Below are positions 7,723 through 17,655 of a stretch of DNA of 53,413 bases, one piece after another. Within the stretch, counting starts at the first letter, position 1. The number at the start of each line of letters is the position of its first letter. Source of the stretch: Acrocarpospora catenulata. GTDB lineage: Bacteria > Actinomycetota > Actinomycetes > Streptosporangiales > Streptosporangiaceae. The DNA lies in the NCBI RefSeq assembly GCF_018476525.1, contig NZ_JAHCST010000063.1:1-53413 (forward strand). Reading direction: 5' to 3'. The notes under the pieces are model-generated. The model searched no databases, was not told the origin of the DNA, and worked only from the letters and a program-made list of their open reading frames with translations. Position numbers and translations under genes: made by a program.

Positions 7723-8658
7723 ATGCGCATCGTCTCCCTCGCGGGCGGGATCGGCGGGGCCCGCTTCCTCCGCGGCCTGCTGAGCGCCGCCCCCGGCGCC
7801 GAGATCACCGTCATCGGCAACACCGGCGACGACATCACTCTGTTCGGGCTGCGGGTCTGCCCCGATCTGGACACCGTGATGTACACGCTGGGCGGCGGCA
7901 TCAACGAGGAGCAGGGCTGGGGCCGGGCGGCTGAAACGTTCACCGTCAAGGCGGAACTGGCCGCGTACGGCATGGAGCCGCAGTGGTTCGGCCTGGGCGA
8001 CCGCGACTTCGCCACCCACGTGATCCGCACCCAGATGCTGGCCGCCGGCTACCCGCTCTCCCAGGTCACCGAGGCGCTCTGCGACCGCTGGCGGCCCGGC
8101 GTGCGGCTGCTGCCGATGTCCGACGACCGCGCCGAGACGCACGTGGTGATCACCGACGCCGAGGGCCGCAGGGCCGTGCACTTCCAGGAGTGGTGGGTAC
8201 GGCTGCGCGCCTCGGTCCCGGCCGAGCGCATCCTGCTGGTGGGCGCGGAGGAGGCCAAGCCCGCGCCCGGCGTGCTGGAGGCCATCGAGGCCGCCGACGT
8301 GGTGATCCTGCCGCCCTCCAACCCGGTGGTGAGCATCGGGACCATCCTCCAGATCCCCGGCATCCGCCCGGCCCTGGAGGCCAAGACCGTGGTGGGCGTC
8401 TCCCCGATCATCGGCGGCGCCCCGGTGCGCGGCATGGCCGACGCCTGCCTGACCGCCATCGGCGTGGAGACCTCCGCCCAGGGCGTCCTCGACCTGTACG
8501 GCTCCGCCCTGTTGGACGGCTGGCTGGTGGCCGAGGAGGACGCGGAGGTCTCGCTGGCAGGGGTCAGGGTGGCGGCCAGGCCGCTGCTGATGAGCTCCCC
8601 GGAGGCCACCCGCGAGCTGGCCGCCGCGGCCCTGGCACTGGCCGTGGAGCTGTCATGA
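7723..8658 (+). CDS. fbiA: 2-phospho-L-lactate/enolpyruvyl transferase FbiA (CofD)
   Basis: Transfers the phospholactyl or, in actinobacteria, the phosphoenolpyruvyl moiety from the GDP/GPP-activated donor to FO (7,8-didemethyl-8-hydroxy-5-deazariboflavin), giving F420-0 or dehydro-F420-0. The 311-residue product has the CofD signature at the N-terminus ([18 protein letters not shown], then [20 protein letters not shown]) and [10 protein letters not shown] plus [12 protein letters not shown] further in, all typical of the family. The ATG at 7723 is chosen because the family begins MRIV; the frame is open upstream to 7672. The stop overlaps the fbiB start (ATGA, 8655-8658). Confidence 0.95.
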   Translation: MRIVSLAGGIGGARFLRGLLSAAPGAEITVIGNTGDDITLFGLRVCPDLDTVMYTLGGGINEEQGWGRAAETFTVKAELAAYGMEPQWFGLGDRDFATHVIRTQMLAAGYPLSQVTEALCDRWRPGVRLLPMSDDRAETHVVITDAEGRRAVHFQEWWVRLRASVPAERILLVGAEEAKPAPGVLEAIEAADVVILPPSNPVVSIGTILQIPGIRPALEAKTVVGVSPIIGGAPVRGMADACLTAIGVETSAQGVLDLYGSALLDGWLVAEEDAEVSLAGVRVAARPLLMSSPEATRELAAAALALAVELS

Positions 8659-9929
8659 TCCAGATCGAGGGCCTCGCGGGGCTGCCCGAGGTGGTCGCGG
8701 GCGACGACATCGCCGAGCTGATCACCTCCGCCGCCAAGCTCGCCGACGGCGACATCCTGGTGGTCACCTCGAAGATCGTCAGCAAGGCGGAGGGCCGCAT
8801 GCGGCCGGGCGACAACCGGGTCGAGGCGGTGGCGGCGGAGACCGAACGGGTGGTGGCGCGGCGCGGCGAGATGGTGATCGCGCAGACCCGGCACGGGTTC
8901 GTGATGGCGGCGGCGGGGGTGGACGCCTCCAACACCCCCTTCGGCACGGTGCTGCTGCTGCCCGAGGACCCCGACGCCTCGGCCCGGCGCATCCGGCAGG
9001 GCATCAGGGAGCGGCAGGGCGTGCGGGTCGGGGTGATCGTCTCCGACACCTTCGGCCGCCCGTGGCGGCACGGGCTCACCGACGTCGCGATCGGGGCCGC
9101 CGGAGTGCGCCCGGTGGCCGACTTCCGTGGCCGTGAGGACTCCTACGGCAACCCGCTCAGCGTCACGGTGACCGCGCTGATCGACGAGATCGCCGCCGCC
9201 GCCGAACTGGCCAAGGGCAAGCTCGACGGGGTGCCGGTGGCGCTCGTGCGAGGCCTGGCCGACCTGGTCACCGAGGCAGAGGGCCCGGGCGCCGCCGCCC
9301 TGGTCCGGCCCGCCGACGAGGACCTGTTCCGGTACGGCTCCGCCGACGTGGTCTTCGCCCGCCGTACCGTACGGGAGTTCTCCGACGCCCCCGTGGACCC
9401 GGCGGCGGTCCGGCGCGCGGTGGCCGCCGCGGTTGCCGCCCCGGCGCCGCACCACACCACCCCGTGGCGTTTCGTGCTGGTGGAGAGCCCGCAGGCGCGC
9501 ACCACCCTGCTGGACGCGATGCGCGCGGCCTGGACCGAGGACCTGCGTTCCGACGGTTTCACCGAGGACGCCATCGCCCGGCGGCTGCGCCGGGGTGACG
9601 TGCTGCGCAACGCCCCCTATCTGGCCGTGCCCTGCCTGGTCATGGACGGCTCGCACACCTACAGGGACGCGCGCAGGAACGCGGCCGAGCGGGAGATGTT
9701 CGTGGTGGCCGCCGGGGCCGGGGTGCAGAACTTCCTGGTGCAGCTGGCGGTGGAGGGGCTGGGCTCGGCCTGGGTGTCCTCCACCATGTTCTGCCGGGAC
9801 GTGGTCCGCGAAGTGCTCGACCTGCCGCCGGCCTGGGACCCGATGGGCGCGGTCGCGATCGGCCACGCGGCCGCCCCGCCCCGGGACCGGCCGCCCCGGG
9901 ACGCCCTCGACTACCTGATCATCCGATGA
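8655..9929 (+). CDS. fbiB: Coenzyme F420:L-glutamate ligase FbiB (bifunctional)
   Basis: 424 residues in two parts. Residues 1 to about 230 are the CofE-like gamma-glutamyl ligase ([47 protein letters not shown]). Residues from about 234 to the end are a nitroreductase-like FMN domain ([41 protein letters not shown]). The ligase adds the poly-gamma-glutamate tail of F420. In mycobacteria the FMN domain reduces dehydro-F420-0. The full fused architecture is present, as in other actinobacteria. Its start overlaps the fbiA stop, so the two are coupled; its 3' end overlaps the convergent fbiC by 11 bases. Confidence 0.95.
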   Translation: MIQIEGLAGLPEVVAGDDIAELITSAAKLADGDILVVTSKIVSKAEGRMRPGDNRVEAVAAETERVVARRGEMVIAQTRHGFVMAAAGVDASNTPFGTVLLLPEDPDASARRIRQGIRERQGVRVGVIVSDTFGRPWRHGLTDVAIGAAGVRPVADFRGREDSYGNPLSVTVTALIDEIAAAAELAKGKLDGVPVALVRGLADLVTEAEGPGAAALVRPADEDLFRYGSADVVFARRTVREFSDAPVDPAAVRRAVAAAVAAPAPHHTTPWRFVLVESPQARTTLLDAMRAAWTEDLRSDGFTEDAIARRLRRGDVLRNAPYLAVPCLVMDGSHTYRDARRNAAEREMFVVAAGAGVQNFLVQLAVEGLGSAWVSSTMFCRDVVREVLDLPPAWDPMGAVAIGHAAAPPRDRPPRDALDYLIIR

Positions 9930-12480
9930 GCGGCACCGCCCGCCGCACGCTCTGGCAGACACCGTCGCTGGCCTCGGCCGCCGCCTTCCGCTCCGGCGAG
10001 GGCCGGCCGTACTCGGTGGTGCGCTGGCGGAGCGGGCGGCCGGTCGGGGCGACCATGGCGGCGATCTCGCTGATGGTCTTGTAGGAGCCGTTCTCCGACC
10101 CCGCCATCCGGCTGATCGTCTCCTCCATCAGGGTGCCCCCGAGGTCGTTCACCCCGGCCTGGAGCACCGTACGGCAGAGCTCGTCGCGGAGCTTCACCCA
10201 GGAGCACTGGATGTTGCCGATCGCGCCGTGCAGCAGGATCCTGGCCAGCGCGTGCACGGCCACGTTCTCCCGGGCGGTCGGGCCGGGGCGGGCGATCCCG
10301 GCCAGGTAGATGGGCGCGCTGTGGTGCACGAAGGGCAGCAGCACGAACTCGGTGAACCCGCCGGTGCGCTCCTGGAGCTCGCGGATCAGCCGGATGTGCC
10401 TGACCCAGTGCACGTGCTGGTCCACGTGGCCGTACATCATGGTGGCGGTGGTCGGGATGCCGATCCGGTGCGCGGTGGTGATCACGTCGATCCACTCGGC
10501 GGCGGGCAGCTTGCCCTTGGTGAGCACCCAGCGCACGTCGTCGTCGAGGATCTCCGCCGCCGTCCCCGGCAGCGAGTCCACGCCCGCCTCCCGGGCCGCC
10601 GCCAGCCAGTCCGCCACCGACAGGTTGGTACGGCTGGCGCCGTTGATCACCTCCATCGGCGAGAAGGCGTGCACGTGCATCTCCGGGGTGCGCGCCTTGA
10701 CCGCCCTGGCGATGTCGAAGTACGCCGTGCCCGGCAGGTCCGGGTGGATGCCGCCCTGCATGCACACCTCGGTCGCCCCCGACTCCCACGCCTCGGCGGC
10801 CCGGTCGGCCACCTGGTCCAGGCTGAGCGTGTAGGCGTCGGCGTCGGTGCGCCGCTGGGCGAAGGCGCAGAACCGGCAGCCGGTGTAGCAGACGTTGGTG
10901 AAGTTGATGTTCCGGTTGACCACGTAGGTGACGTCCTCCCCGGACACCTCCCTGCGCAGCCCGTCGGCGATCCTGGCCAGCTCGGCCAGGCCGTCGTCGT
11001 CGGCGCCCACCCCATTGGGGTCCCCGGCGAGGCCGAGCAGGGCCAGCGCCTGGGACTCGGTGAGCGCGGCCGGGTCGCGTTCGGCCTGCCGGAGCGCCTC
11101 CCGGACGTCGCCGCCGACCGCGCTGTCCGCGCTGGGCAGGCGGTCCTTGAGTGCGTCCCAGTCGCCGTACACGTGGTCGAAGTCGGCCCGCCGGTCGCCG
11201 GTGCGGCCCTCGGTGTCCACCGCCGTGTGCAGGTCGGTGCGGCCGATCGCGGTGAACCCGCCGTCGGGCTCCTGCCAGGGCAGACCGGCGGGGATCGCCT
11301 CCGCGTCGGCCAGGCCGGTGGCCGGGTCGGCGAGGGCGGCCACGTGGGCGCGGAGCCGGGGGTCCAGCCAGGGTTCCCCGGCCAGCAGGTACTCGGGGTA
11401 GATGGTGAGCCGTTCCTTGAGGGTGAAACCGGCGGCGGCGGTGCGCGCGGCCAGCTCCTCGATCTGCGGCCAGGGGCGTTCGGGGTTGACGTGGTCGGGG
11501 GTGAGCGGGGAGACCCCGCCCCAGTCGTCGATGCCGGCCCGGAGCATGAGCGCGTACTCCTCGCCGATCAGGTTCGGCGGGGCCTGCACGTGCGCCTTCG
11601 GGCCGAGCACCAGGCGGGTGACGGCGATGGTGGCGGCCAGCTCCTGCAGGTCGGCGTCGGGCAGGCCGCGCATGGCCGTGTCGGGCTTGGCGCGGAAGTT
11701 CTGGACGATCACCTCCTGCACGCCGCCGTACTCGCGGGCCACCCGGCGGATGGCGAAGACGGACTCGGCCCGGTCCTCGATGCTCTCGCCGATGCCGATG
11801 AGGATGCCGGTGGTGAACGGCACGTTGCTGCGGCCGGCGTCCTCCAGCACGCGCAGCCGCACGGCCGGGTCCTTGTCGGGGGAGCCGTAGTGGGCGGCGC
11901 CCTTGGTGGTGTAGAGCGCCTCCGAGGTGGTCTCCAGCATCATGCCCATGGACGGCGCGACCGGCTTGAGCCGCTGCAGGTCACGCCAGGTGAGCACGCC
12001 CGGGTTGAGGTGCGGCAGCAGGCCGGTCTCCTCCAGCACCCGGATGGCCATCGCGCGCACGTAGGAGAGGGTGTCGTCGTAGCCGTGCTCGTCCAGCCAG
12101 GCGCGGGCCTGCGGCCACCGGTCCTCGGGGCGGTCGCCGAGGGTGAACAGGGCCTCCTTGCAGCCGAGCGCGGCCCCCTGCCTGGCGATGGCCAGGACCT
12201 GGTCGGGGCTGAGGAAGAGGGCCTCCAGCTTGTGCGGGGCGGTGGCGAAGGTGCAGTAGCCGCAGCGGTCACGGCAGAGCCGGGTGAGCGGGATGAAGAC
12301 CTTTTTGCTGTAGGTGACGATCCCGTTCCGGCCGGCCGCGTCCCGGACCCGCCCGGCGCTTTCCAGCAGCGCGTCCAGGTCGGCTCCCCTGGCCCTGAGC
12401 AGCACGGCCGCCTCTGTCACGTCGAGGGCTTTGCCGTCCCTGGCCCGGGCCAGCGCCCGCCGCATCGCGTTCTCGCTCAT
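9919..12480 (-). CDS. fbiC: Bifunctional FO synthase FbiC (CofG + CofH)
   Basis: 853-residue fusion of two radical-SAM enzymes that build the deazaflavin FO from tyrosine and 5-amino-6-ribitylaminouracil. The N-terminal CofG half carries CRDRCGYC (C69, C73, C76) and the C-terminal CofH half carries CYTGCRFC (C531, C535, C538), so both CxxxCxxC cluster sites are intact. Length and order match FbiC of mycobacteria. It is transcribed toward fbiB with an 11-base tail overlap, so FO synthesis and the later steps are read from opposite strands. The ATG at 12480 gives [10 protein letters not shown]. Confidence 0.96.
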   Translation of the reverse strand: MSENAMRRALARARDGKALDVTEAAVLLRARGADLDALLESAGRVRDAAGRNGIVTYSKKVFIPLTRLCRDRCGYCTFATAPHKLEALFLSPDQVLAIARQGAALGCKEALFTLGDRPEDRWPQARAWLDEHGYDDTLSYVRAMAIRVLEETGLLPHLNPGVLTWRDLQRLKPVAPSMGMMLETTSEALYTTKGAAHYGSPDKDPAVRLRVLEDAGRSNVPFTTGILIGIGESIEDRAESVFAIRRVAREYGGVQEVIVQNFRAKPDTAMRGLPDADLQELAATIAVTRLVLGPKAHVQAPPNLIGEEYALMLRAGIDDWGGVSPLTPDHVNPERPWPQIEELAARTAAAGFTLKERLTIYPEYLLAGEPWLDPRLRAHVAALADPATGLADAEAIPAGLPWQEPDGGFTAIGRTDLHTAVDTEGRTGDRRADFDHVYGDWDALKDRLPSADSAVGGDVREALRQAERDPAALTESQALALLGLAGDPNGVGADDDGLAELARIADGLRREVSGEDVTYVVNRNINFTNVCYTGCRFCAFAQRRTDADAYTLSLDQVADRAAEAWESGATEVCMQGGIHPDLPGTAYFDIARAVKARTPEMHVHAFSPMEVINGASRTNLSVADWLAAAREAGVDSLPGTAAEILDDDVRWVLTKGKLPAAEWIDVITTAHRIGIPTTATMMYGHVDQHVHWVRHIRLIRELQERTGGFTEFVLLPFVHHSAPIYLAGIARPGPTARENVAVHALARILLHGAIGNIQCSWVKLRDELCRTVLQAGVNDLGGTLMEETISRMAGSENGSYKTISEIAAMVAPTGRPLRQRTTEYGRPSPERKAAAEASDGVCQSVRRAVPLIG

Positions 12481-12508
12481 AGCGGCACACTACGGTGCCC
12501 GCTTCGGA

Positions 12509-13441
12509 TCAGAACGACCGGTAGTCCCTGGCGGCCATGCGGGGCCCGCGCGCGGGAGGCCGCAGGCCACTCAGCTCGATCAGCCGGACCACCCGGTGGC
12601 GCTGCCCGGCGAACGGCTGGAGCAGCTCGAACATGCCCGCGTCGTCGGTCTTCGCGCCGGTGAAGGCGTATCCGACCAGGCCAGGGATGTGGTAGTCGCC
12701 GAAGCTGGGCGCGTCCGGGTCGCCGTGGACCCGCTGCCTGATCTCGGCCGAGGTCCACACCCCGATGCCGGGCAGCGTCCGCAGCAGCCGGTCGGCCGCG
12801 TCGCGGGCGGCCTGCTCCAGCTTGTCGGCGTGCCGGGCCGCGTTGAGTATCGTCCTGGCCCTCACCGCCTCCGCCCCGGCCCGGTGCCAGTCCCAGGAGG
12901 GCACCAGCCGCCAACGTTCGGGGTCCGGCGGCACGGTCAGCCCTTCCGGGGCGGGTCCGGGGGCGGCTTCGCCGTACTTGCGGACCAGCCAGCGCCAGGC
13001 GCGGAAGGCCTCCCTGCCGACCACCTTCTGCTCAAGCACGGCCGGGACCAGGGATTCGAACATCCGGCCCGAGCGGCCGATGCGCAGGCCGGGGTGCCGG
13101 GCGGCCACCTCGCCGACCAGCGCGGCGCGGGTGCGGAGCGCGGGGTCCGCGGTGACCTTCGCCAGCACTTCCGCGAACTCCGCGACGTCGTCATCGGCCC
13201 CGAGCAGCGCGGGGAACGTCTCCAGGAGCCACTCCGCCCCCTCGCCCCAGGCGGTGCCGTGCACCTGCCCGCCCCTGGCGGCCAGCCGGAGCGTGCCGGT
13301 GCCCTGCGGCGTGCGGCAGGCCCGCCAGACCGCCCCGTCGGCGGTCCGCCGCCAGACGGGATCGCCGGACCCGTGCGCGTACGGCGCGAGCGTGAGAGCC
13401 ACGTCGAGCGGCCCGCGGGGAGACCAGACCCGCTCGATCAT
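12509..13441 (-). CDS. DNA-3-methyladenine glycosylase / HhH-GPD family protein
   Basis: 310-residue base-excision-repair glycosylase-like protein. The helix-hairpin-helix is LRTLPGIGVWTSAEIR, followed by DPDAPSFGDYHIPG, where the family's catalytic Asp lies (GDYH). Upstream SLVPAVLEQKVVGREAFRAW is the usual first conserved helix (Q K V). It is related to AlkA-type enzymes that excise alkylated bases; the exact substrate is not evident. The start MIERVW at 13441 lies 1 base after the stop of the nucleotidyltransferase upstream, so the genes are probably cotranscribed although functionally unrelated. Confidence 0.85.
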   Translation of the reverse strand: MIERVWSPRGPLDVALTLAPYAHGSGDPVWRRTADGAVWRACRTPQGTGTLRLAARGGQVHGTAWGEGAEWLLETFPALLGADDDVAEFAEVLAKVTADPALRTRAALVGEVAARHPGLRIGRSGRMFESLVPAVLEQKVVGREAFRAWRWLVRKYGEAAPGPAPEGLTVPPDPERWRLVPSWDWHRAGAEAVRARTILNAARHADKLEQAARDAADRLLRTLPGIGVWTSAEIRQRVHGDPDAPSFGDYHIPGLVGYAFTGAKTDDAGMFELLQPFAGQRHRVVRLIELSGLRPPARGPRMAARDYRSF

Positions 13442-13442
13442 G

Positions 13443-14516
13443 TCAGGTGTCGCTGGAGAACCGCACCGCGCGTGCGGGCAGATCGATGCCCGGCCAGACG
13501 CGGGCGCCCGAGGTGAGCTCGTTCCCCGCCCCGATGGAGGCGCCATCCCCGATCACCACCTCCCGCAGCACCACGCCGGAGGCGACCACCGCCCGGTTGC
13601 CGATCACCGAGTCCACCACGACCGCCCCCGGCTCGATGACGGCGTCCTCGGCCACCACGCTGCCCCGCACACTGGCCCCGGCCCCGACCACCGACCGCGC
13701 CCCGACCACGGTACCTCCGGTCACCTTGGCCTCCGGCGAGATGACCGCGCCGTCCAGCACCAGGGCCTCCCCTGTCCGCCCGGGCAGCGCGGGCGAGGTC
13801 AGCACGCCGCGCACCAGGTCGCAGGAGCCCTGCACGAACGCGGCGGGGGTGCCCACGTCCAGCCAGTACGTGGAGTCGGCGTACCCCAGCACCGGGGCGC
13901 CCGCCTCGATCAGCCCGGGGAAGGTCTCCCGCTCCACCGAGACCACCTGGCCGGCGGGGATGCCGTCGATGACCGACCGGCGGAACACGTAACACCCGGC
14001 GTTGATGCGGTTGGTGACCGGATTGGGGGTCTTCTCCAGGAAGGCGGTCACCCGGCCCCGCTCGTCGGTGGGCACGCAGCCGAACCGGGAGGGATCGTCC
14101 ACCTCGGTCAGGTGCAGGGTCACCGCCGCGTCCTCGGCCAGGTGCAGGGCGACCTGGGCGCCGATGTCGTGCCCGGAAAGGATGTCCCCGTTGAGCACCA
14201 GCACGGGGTCCTCCGGCGGGCAGCGCAACGCCTCGGCCGCGTTCCTGATGGCCCCGCCGGTGCCCAGCGGGCTCTCCTCGGTGACGTACACGATCTCCAG
14301 ATCGAAGGCGGCGCCGTCGCCGAACGCGTCGGCGAACATGGCGGCGCGGTAGGAGGTGGCGAACACGATCCTGCGCACCCCGAACGAGCGCGCCCTGGCC
14401 AGCTGGTGGGCGAGGAACGGGACCCCGGCCGTGGGCAGCAGCGGCTTGGGCGTGCCGAGCGTCAGCGGGCGCAGCCGGGTGCCCTGCCCGCCGACCAGCA
14501 GGATCGCCTCCTGCAT
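13443..14516 (-). CDS. Sugar nucleotidyltransferase (mannose-1-phosphate guanylyltransferase-like)
   Basis: 357 residues: an N-terminal NTP_transferase domain with the nucleotide-binding signature AILLVGGQGTRLRPLT, LVLNGDIL for metal binding, TEESPLGTGGAIRNAAEAL and DSTYWLDVGTP. The C-terminal third is hexapeptide-repeat left-handed beta-helix (VISPEAKVTGGTVVGARSVV and similar). Related actinobacterial genes are annotated as mannose-1-phosphate guanylyltransferases, which make GDP-mannose, and glycosyltransferases surround it here. The base specificity is inference. ATG 14516 (MQEAILL) is preferred to the 14558 start because the family begins there. Confidence 0.82.
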   Translation of the reverse strand: MQEAILLVGGQGTRLRPLTLGTPKPLLPTAGVPFLAHQLARARSFGVRRIVFATSYRAAMFADAFGDGAAFDLEIVYVTEESPLGTGGAIRNAAEALRCPPEDPVLVLNGDILSGHDIGAQVALHLAEDAAVTLHLTEVDDPSRFGCVPTDERGRVTAFLEKTPNPVTNRINAGCYVFRRSVIDGIPAGQVVSVERETFPGLIEAGAPVLGYADSTYWLDVGTPAAFVQGSCDLVRGVLTSPALPGRTGEALVLDGAVISPEAKVTGGTVVGARSVVGAGASVRGSVVAEDAVIEPGAVVVDSVIGNRAVVASGVVLREVVIGDGASIGAGNELTSGARVWPGIDLPARAVRFSSDT

Positions 14517-14573
14517 GCCCCCGTGGGTGCCCCCCGTGGGCAAAGATCTGTCCCTCACACGGGTGAGGTTAGC

Positions 14574-15713
14574 TCAACGCTCCAATGCACGTTGGTACGA
14601 CACCATATGTGCGTCTGCCGACATCGCCCAGCTAAATTCCTGTGATCTGGCGAGTCCCGCGTCCCCCAGGGCGGCCCGGCGCGCGGGGTCGGCCAGCAGG
14701 GCGCGCAGCGCCGTCCCGATGCTGGCCGCGTCGCACTCGGTGTAGGCCACCGCGTCCCCGCCCACCTCGGGCAGCGAGGTACGCCGCGTGGTCAGCACCG
14801 GCGCGCCGCAGGCCATGGCCTCCAGCACCGGCATGCCGAACCCCTCCACCAGGGACGGGAAGGCGGCCACCAGCGCGCCGCCGTAGAATCCGGCCAGGTC
14901 GGCGAAGGGCAGGTAGCCGGTCCGCACCACCCGCACCCCGGAGGGCAGCTCGCGCACCGCCGCGTCCACCTCCAGGTCGCCCCCTGCCGACTCCACCAGA
15001 CCTCCGGCCAGCACCAGCGCGGGCCGGTCCTTCAGGTCCTGTACGGCTTTCGCGAACCCCCGCACCAGATTGGGCACGTTCTTACGCGGCGCCAGCGTCC
15101 CCAGCGAGGCCACGTACGGGTACCCGCGCAGCCCCAGCCGGTCCGAGACCCGCTTGATCTCCGCCTCGGCGGGCCGGTGGAAGAGCACCGGGTCCACCCC
15201 GTGGTAGGCCACGTCGATCCGGGTCGGGTCGGCCCCGAGCACCCGGATCAGCTCGTCCCTGGTCGCCTTGGACGGCACGATCACCCGGTTGGCCGCCCGC
15301 ACGGCGGTCCGGGTGGCCGAGCGCACGTAGGACCCCCGGCCGGTGCCGGGGCGTTCCGGTTCGGTGAACCAGGCCACGTCGTGCACGGTGACCACGGTCG
15401 GCAGGCCCGACCGGATCGGGATCGAGTAGGACGGCGCGTGGATCACCTGCGCGCCCACCTGCTGGGCCAGCACCGGCACCCCGGTCTGCTCCCAGACCAG
15501 CCGGGCCCCCCGGTTGGTGATGGCGGGCGGTCCGGGCAGGATGCGGGCGGAGGGCGCCATGTGCCCGTATCGTTCCGCGTCGGCCCGCTGGCAGACCACC
15601 GCCAGGTCGGCGCCGGCCTCGTGTAAGGCGGCGATCAGGCCGTCCACGTAGCGGATCAAAGCGCCACGGTCGGCGGGGACGGCCGCCGCGTCGATCAGTA
15701 CCCGGGGTTTCAC
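14574..15713 (-). CDS. GT4-family glycosyltransferase
   Basis: 379-residue GT-B glycosyltransferase. The acceptor half has DRGALIRYVDGLIAAL and TVVTVHDVAWF. The donor half has SLGTLAPRKNVPNLVRGFA and the E-x7-E signature in EGFGMPVLEAMACGAPVLTT. Retaining nucleotide-sugar transfer, probably mannosyl given the adjacent nucleotidyltransferase, is inferred. The GTG at 15713 has a strong GGAGGGGAG site 7 bases upstream and is preferred to the GTG at 15737. A rare TTA leucine codon occurs at 15624-15626 (residue 30). Confidence 0.87.
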   Translation of the reverse strand: MKPRVLIDAAAVPADRGALIRYVDGLIAALHEAGADLAVVCQRADAERYGHMAPSARILPGPPAITNRGARLVWEQTGVPVLAQQVGAQVIHAPSYSIPIRSGLPTVVTVHDVAWFTEPERPGTGRGSYVRSATRTAVRAANRVIVPSKATRDELIRVLGADPTRIDVAYHGVDPVLFHRPAEAEIKRVSDRLGLRGYPYVASLGTLAPRKNVPNLVRGFAKAVQDLKDRPALVLAGGLVESAGGDLEVDAAVRELPSGVRVVRTGYLPFADLAGFYGGALVAAFPSLVEGFGMPVLEAMACGAPVLTTRRTSLPEVGGDAVAYTECDAASIGTALRALLADPARRAALGDAGLARSQEFSWAMSADAHMVSYQRALER

Positions 15714-15852
15714 GAAGAGGCTCCCCTCCGGCGGCACGGCCCGGCCCCTCGAACCGGGCGTGACCCGCCTGTTCCCCCAACTCTAGGTCGCGACCCCGGC
15801 GATGGTGAGCGAAATCACAGGGCCCCGCCCCCAACTAATACGGATTCCGCAG

Positions 15853-16779
15853 CTATTCCACGGATTTATCAGTGTTTGCGACGACTTGTCGGCTGTTTCG
15901 GGCGGCCCAACCGGCCAGCGCGGCGCAGACCAGGTCCCCGGCCGAGACCACGATCCGGGACACCAGCGCGGCGGCGATGGCCGAGCCCCGGTCCAGCACG
16001 GGGGCCAGCGCGGCGACCATGGCCACCTCCCGGACCCCGGCCCCCGCCGGGGCGATCACGAACAGGAAGCCCAGGCACCAGGCCAGCGCGAAGGCCCCGA
16101 AACTCAGCGCCACCGCCCGGGGGCCGCTCGCCCCGAGGCCCTGGACGAGCAGGGCCAGGTGCACGCCGTACGCGACCCAGCCGGCGAACGCCCAGCCGGT
16201 GGCGGCCAGGACGCCGCGCCGGGTGAGCGGCCGTTCCAGCGGGGGGCGGCGGAGCAGCCGCAGGCCGAGCCCGAGCACGCCGTTGACCACCCTCGGGTGG
16301 AGCCCGGCGGCCAGCACCGGGAGGAGCAGCAGCAGCCAGGCGTACTCGGCGACCGACGCCCCCGCGAAGGCGGGCAGGGTGAGCGCGGCGAGGCACAGAC
16401 CACTGGCCAGATAGATCGGATAGGTCAGGAAGAACGCGGCGGCGCTCCGGGTCCGGGGCACGCCGTGGTCGCGGCCCATCTCCATCTGGGCCAGCATCGG
16501 CCAGACCGAACCCGGGATGTACTTGCCGAGCTGCCCGATGAAAAGGATCTTGGCGGCGTCCACGACCGGCAGCGGGGAGCCGAGGTCGGCCAGCAGTGCC
16601 CGCCACATCAGCATGCCGGCCACCAGCGCGACCAGCACCGCGGCGAAGGAGGCGGCCAGCAGCTCCGCGGAGAGCCGGGCCAGTCCCGCGCCCACCTCGT
16701 CGGCCTGCGTGGCCACCGCCCAGGCCCCGAAGCCCAGCGCGGCCAGCAGGAAGCCGACCCGGAGCAGCTTCTTGATCAC
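15853..16779 (-). CDS. Lysylphosphatidylglycerol synthase TM-region/UPF0104-like membrane protein
   Basis: 308 residues with about eight hydrophobic segments. The segment IGQLGKYIPGSVWPMLAQ is the hallmark of the UPF0104/LPG_synthase_TM family (AglD-like), and GAGVREVAMVAALAP is the second conserved block. Members act as lipid-linked intermediates' flippases or transferases, or their partners, in surface glycan pathways; the exact role is unknown. The GTG start at 16779 overlaps the stop of the methyltransferase upstream (GTGA), showing coupling. The surrounding genes are glycosyltransferases. Confidence 0.8.
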   Translation of the reverse strand: MIKKLLRVGFLLAALGFGAWAVATQADEVGAGLARLSAELLAASFAAVLVALVAGMLMWRALLADLGSPLPVVDAAKILFIGQLGKYIPGSVWPMLAQMEMGRDHGVPRTRSAAAFFLTYPIYLASGLCLAALTLPAFAGASVAEYAWLLLLLPVLAAGLHPRVVNGVLGLGLRLLRRPPLERPLTRRGVLAATGWAFAGWVAYGVHLALLVQGLGASGPRAVALSFGAFALAWCLGFLFVIAPAGAGVREVAMVAALAPVLDRGSAIAAALVSRIVVSAGDLVCAALAGWAARNSRQVVANTDKSVE

Positions 16780-17633
16780 CGGGTCCGCACGGCTTCCGGC
16801 GGCTGCGGAAGGGCCGGGCCGAGCGGGCGGCGCGGCGTCTTGGTGGCCACCCACAGGTAGGTGGGCACGATCGGCAGCAGCCCGGTCAGCACCGGGCGCG
16901 GGGTGCGCTCCAGGGTGGCCTTGGCCGCCCGGCCGACCGCGCCGGGGAACAGCTCCCCGCCCGCGAACCGCTCCGGCGAGGCCAGCACCGGGAAGGTGTA
17001 GTCCCAGACGTGGAAGTCGCGGAGCATGCGCCGCAGCCCGCCCCGGGTGCGGAACCGCTCGTAGTAGTGGTCGGCGCGGCCGAAGGCGCGCACGTACCGG
17101 TCGGCGGGCCCGGGCGGCAGGTAGGAGAGGAACGGCAGCTTGTAGTGCGGTTCCATGATGCCGAGCCGGTTGCCGAGACCGAGGTAGAGCACCCCGTCCT
17201 CGGTCAGGACCCGGCGCATGTCCCGGATCACGGAGTCGGGGTCCACCACGTGCTCGTAGATGTGGTTGAAGACCAGCACGTCGACGGAGTTGTCCGGGAA
17301 CGGCAGCGTGGTCCCGTCCGCACAGACGAACGCCACCCGCTCGCCGAACCGGGTGGCCGCCTTCCGCAGCCCCGGCACGTCGATGTCCACGCCGAAGGTG
17401 CGCGCCGCGCCCGCGCCCGCCAGCTCGTCGGCGATGAACCCCGCGGAACAGCCCACGTCCGCGACCGTCAGCCCGTCGAGCGGCCGGTCCCCGTCCCGGC
17501 CGAGGAAGTGCGCCAGCACGGCGATGATCTTCGCAGCCTTACGGCGGCGTTTCGCCTCGTCCAGCATCGCCGACTGGAACTCGGAGTACTCCAGCTGCGC
17601 GGCGCGTTCGGTGCCCACCACCACTCCTCTCAC
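16776..17633 (-). CDS. Class I SAM-dependent methyltransferase
   Basis: 285 residues. Motif I is VADVGCSAGFIAD (57-69), followed by an acidic FGVDIDVPG and the post-motif blocks FVCADGTTLPFPDNSVDVLV and NHIYEHVVDP, all standard for Methyltransf_11/25 proteins. The substrate is probably a sugar or lipid-linked sugar because the gene lies between glycosyltransferases and a membrane flippase-like gene; this is inference. GTG at residues 4-6 are alternative starts. Its 3' end overlaps the next gene by four bases. Confidence 0.85.
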   Translation of the reverse strand: MRGVVVGTERAAQLEYSEFQSAMLDEAKRRRKAAKIIAVLAHFLGRDGDRPLDGLTVADVGCSAGFIADELAGAGAARTFGVDIDVPGLRKAATRFGERVAFVCADGTTLPFPDNSVDVLVFNHIYEHVVDPDSVIRDMRRVLTEDGVLYLGLGNRLGIMEPHYKLPFLSYLPPGPADRYVRAFGRADHYYERFRTRGGLRRMLRDFHVWDYTFPVLASPERFAGGELFPGAVGRAAKATLERTPRPVLTGLLPIVPTYLWVATKTPRRPLGPALPQPPEAVRTR

Positions 17634-17655
17634 CGCTGCCCAACAGTACCGGTGG

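Noticed and set aside
10228-12663. Long plus-strand frame over fbiC
   Set aside because: fbiC on the minus strand has both radical-SAM motifs and full family length.
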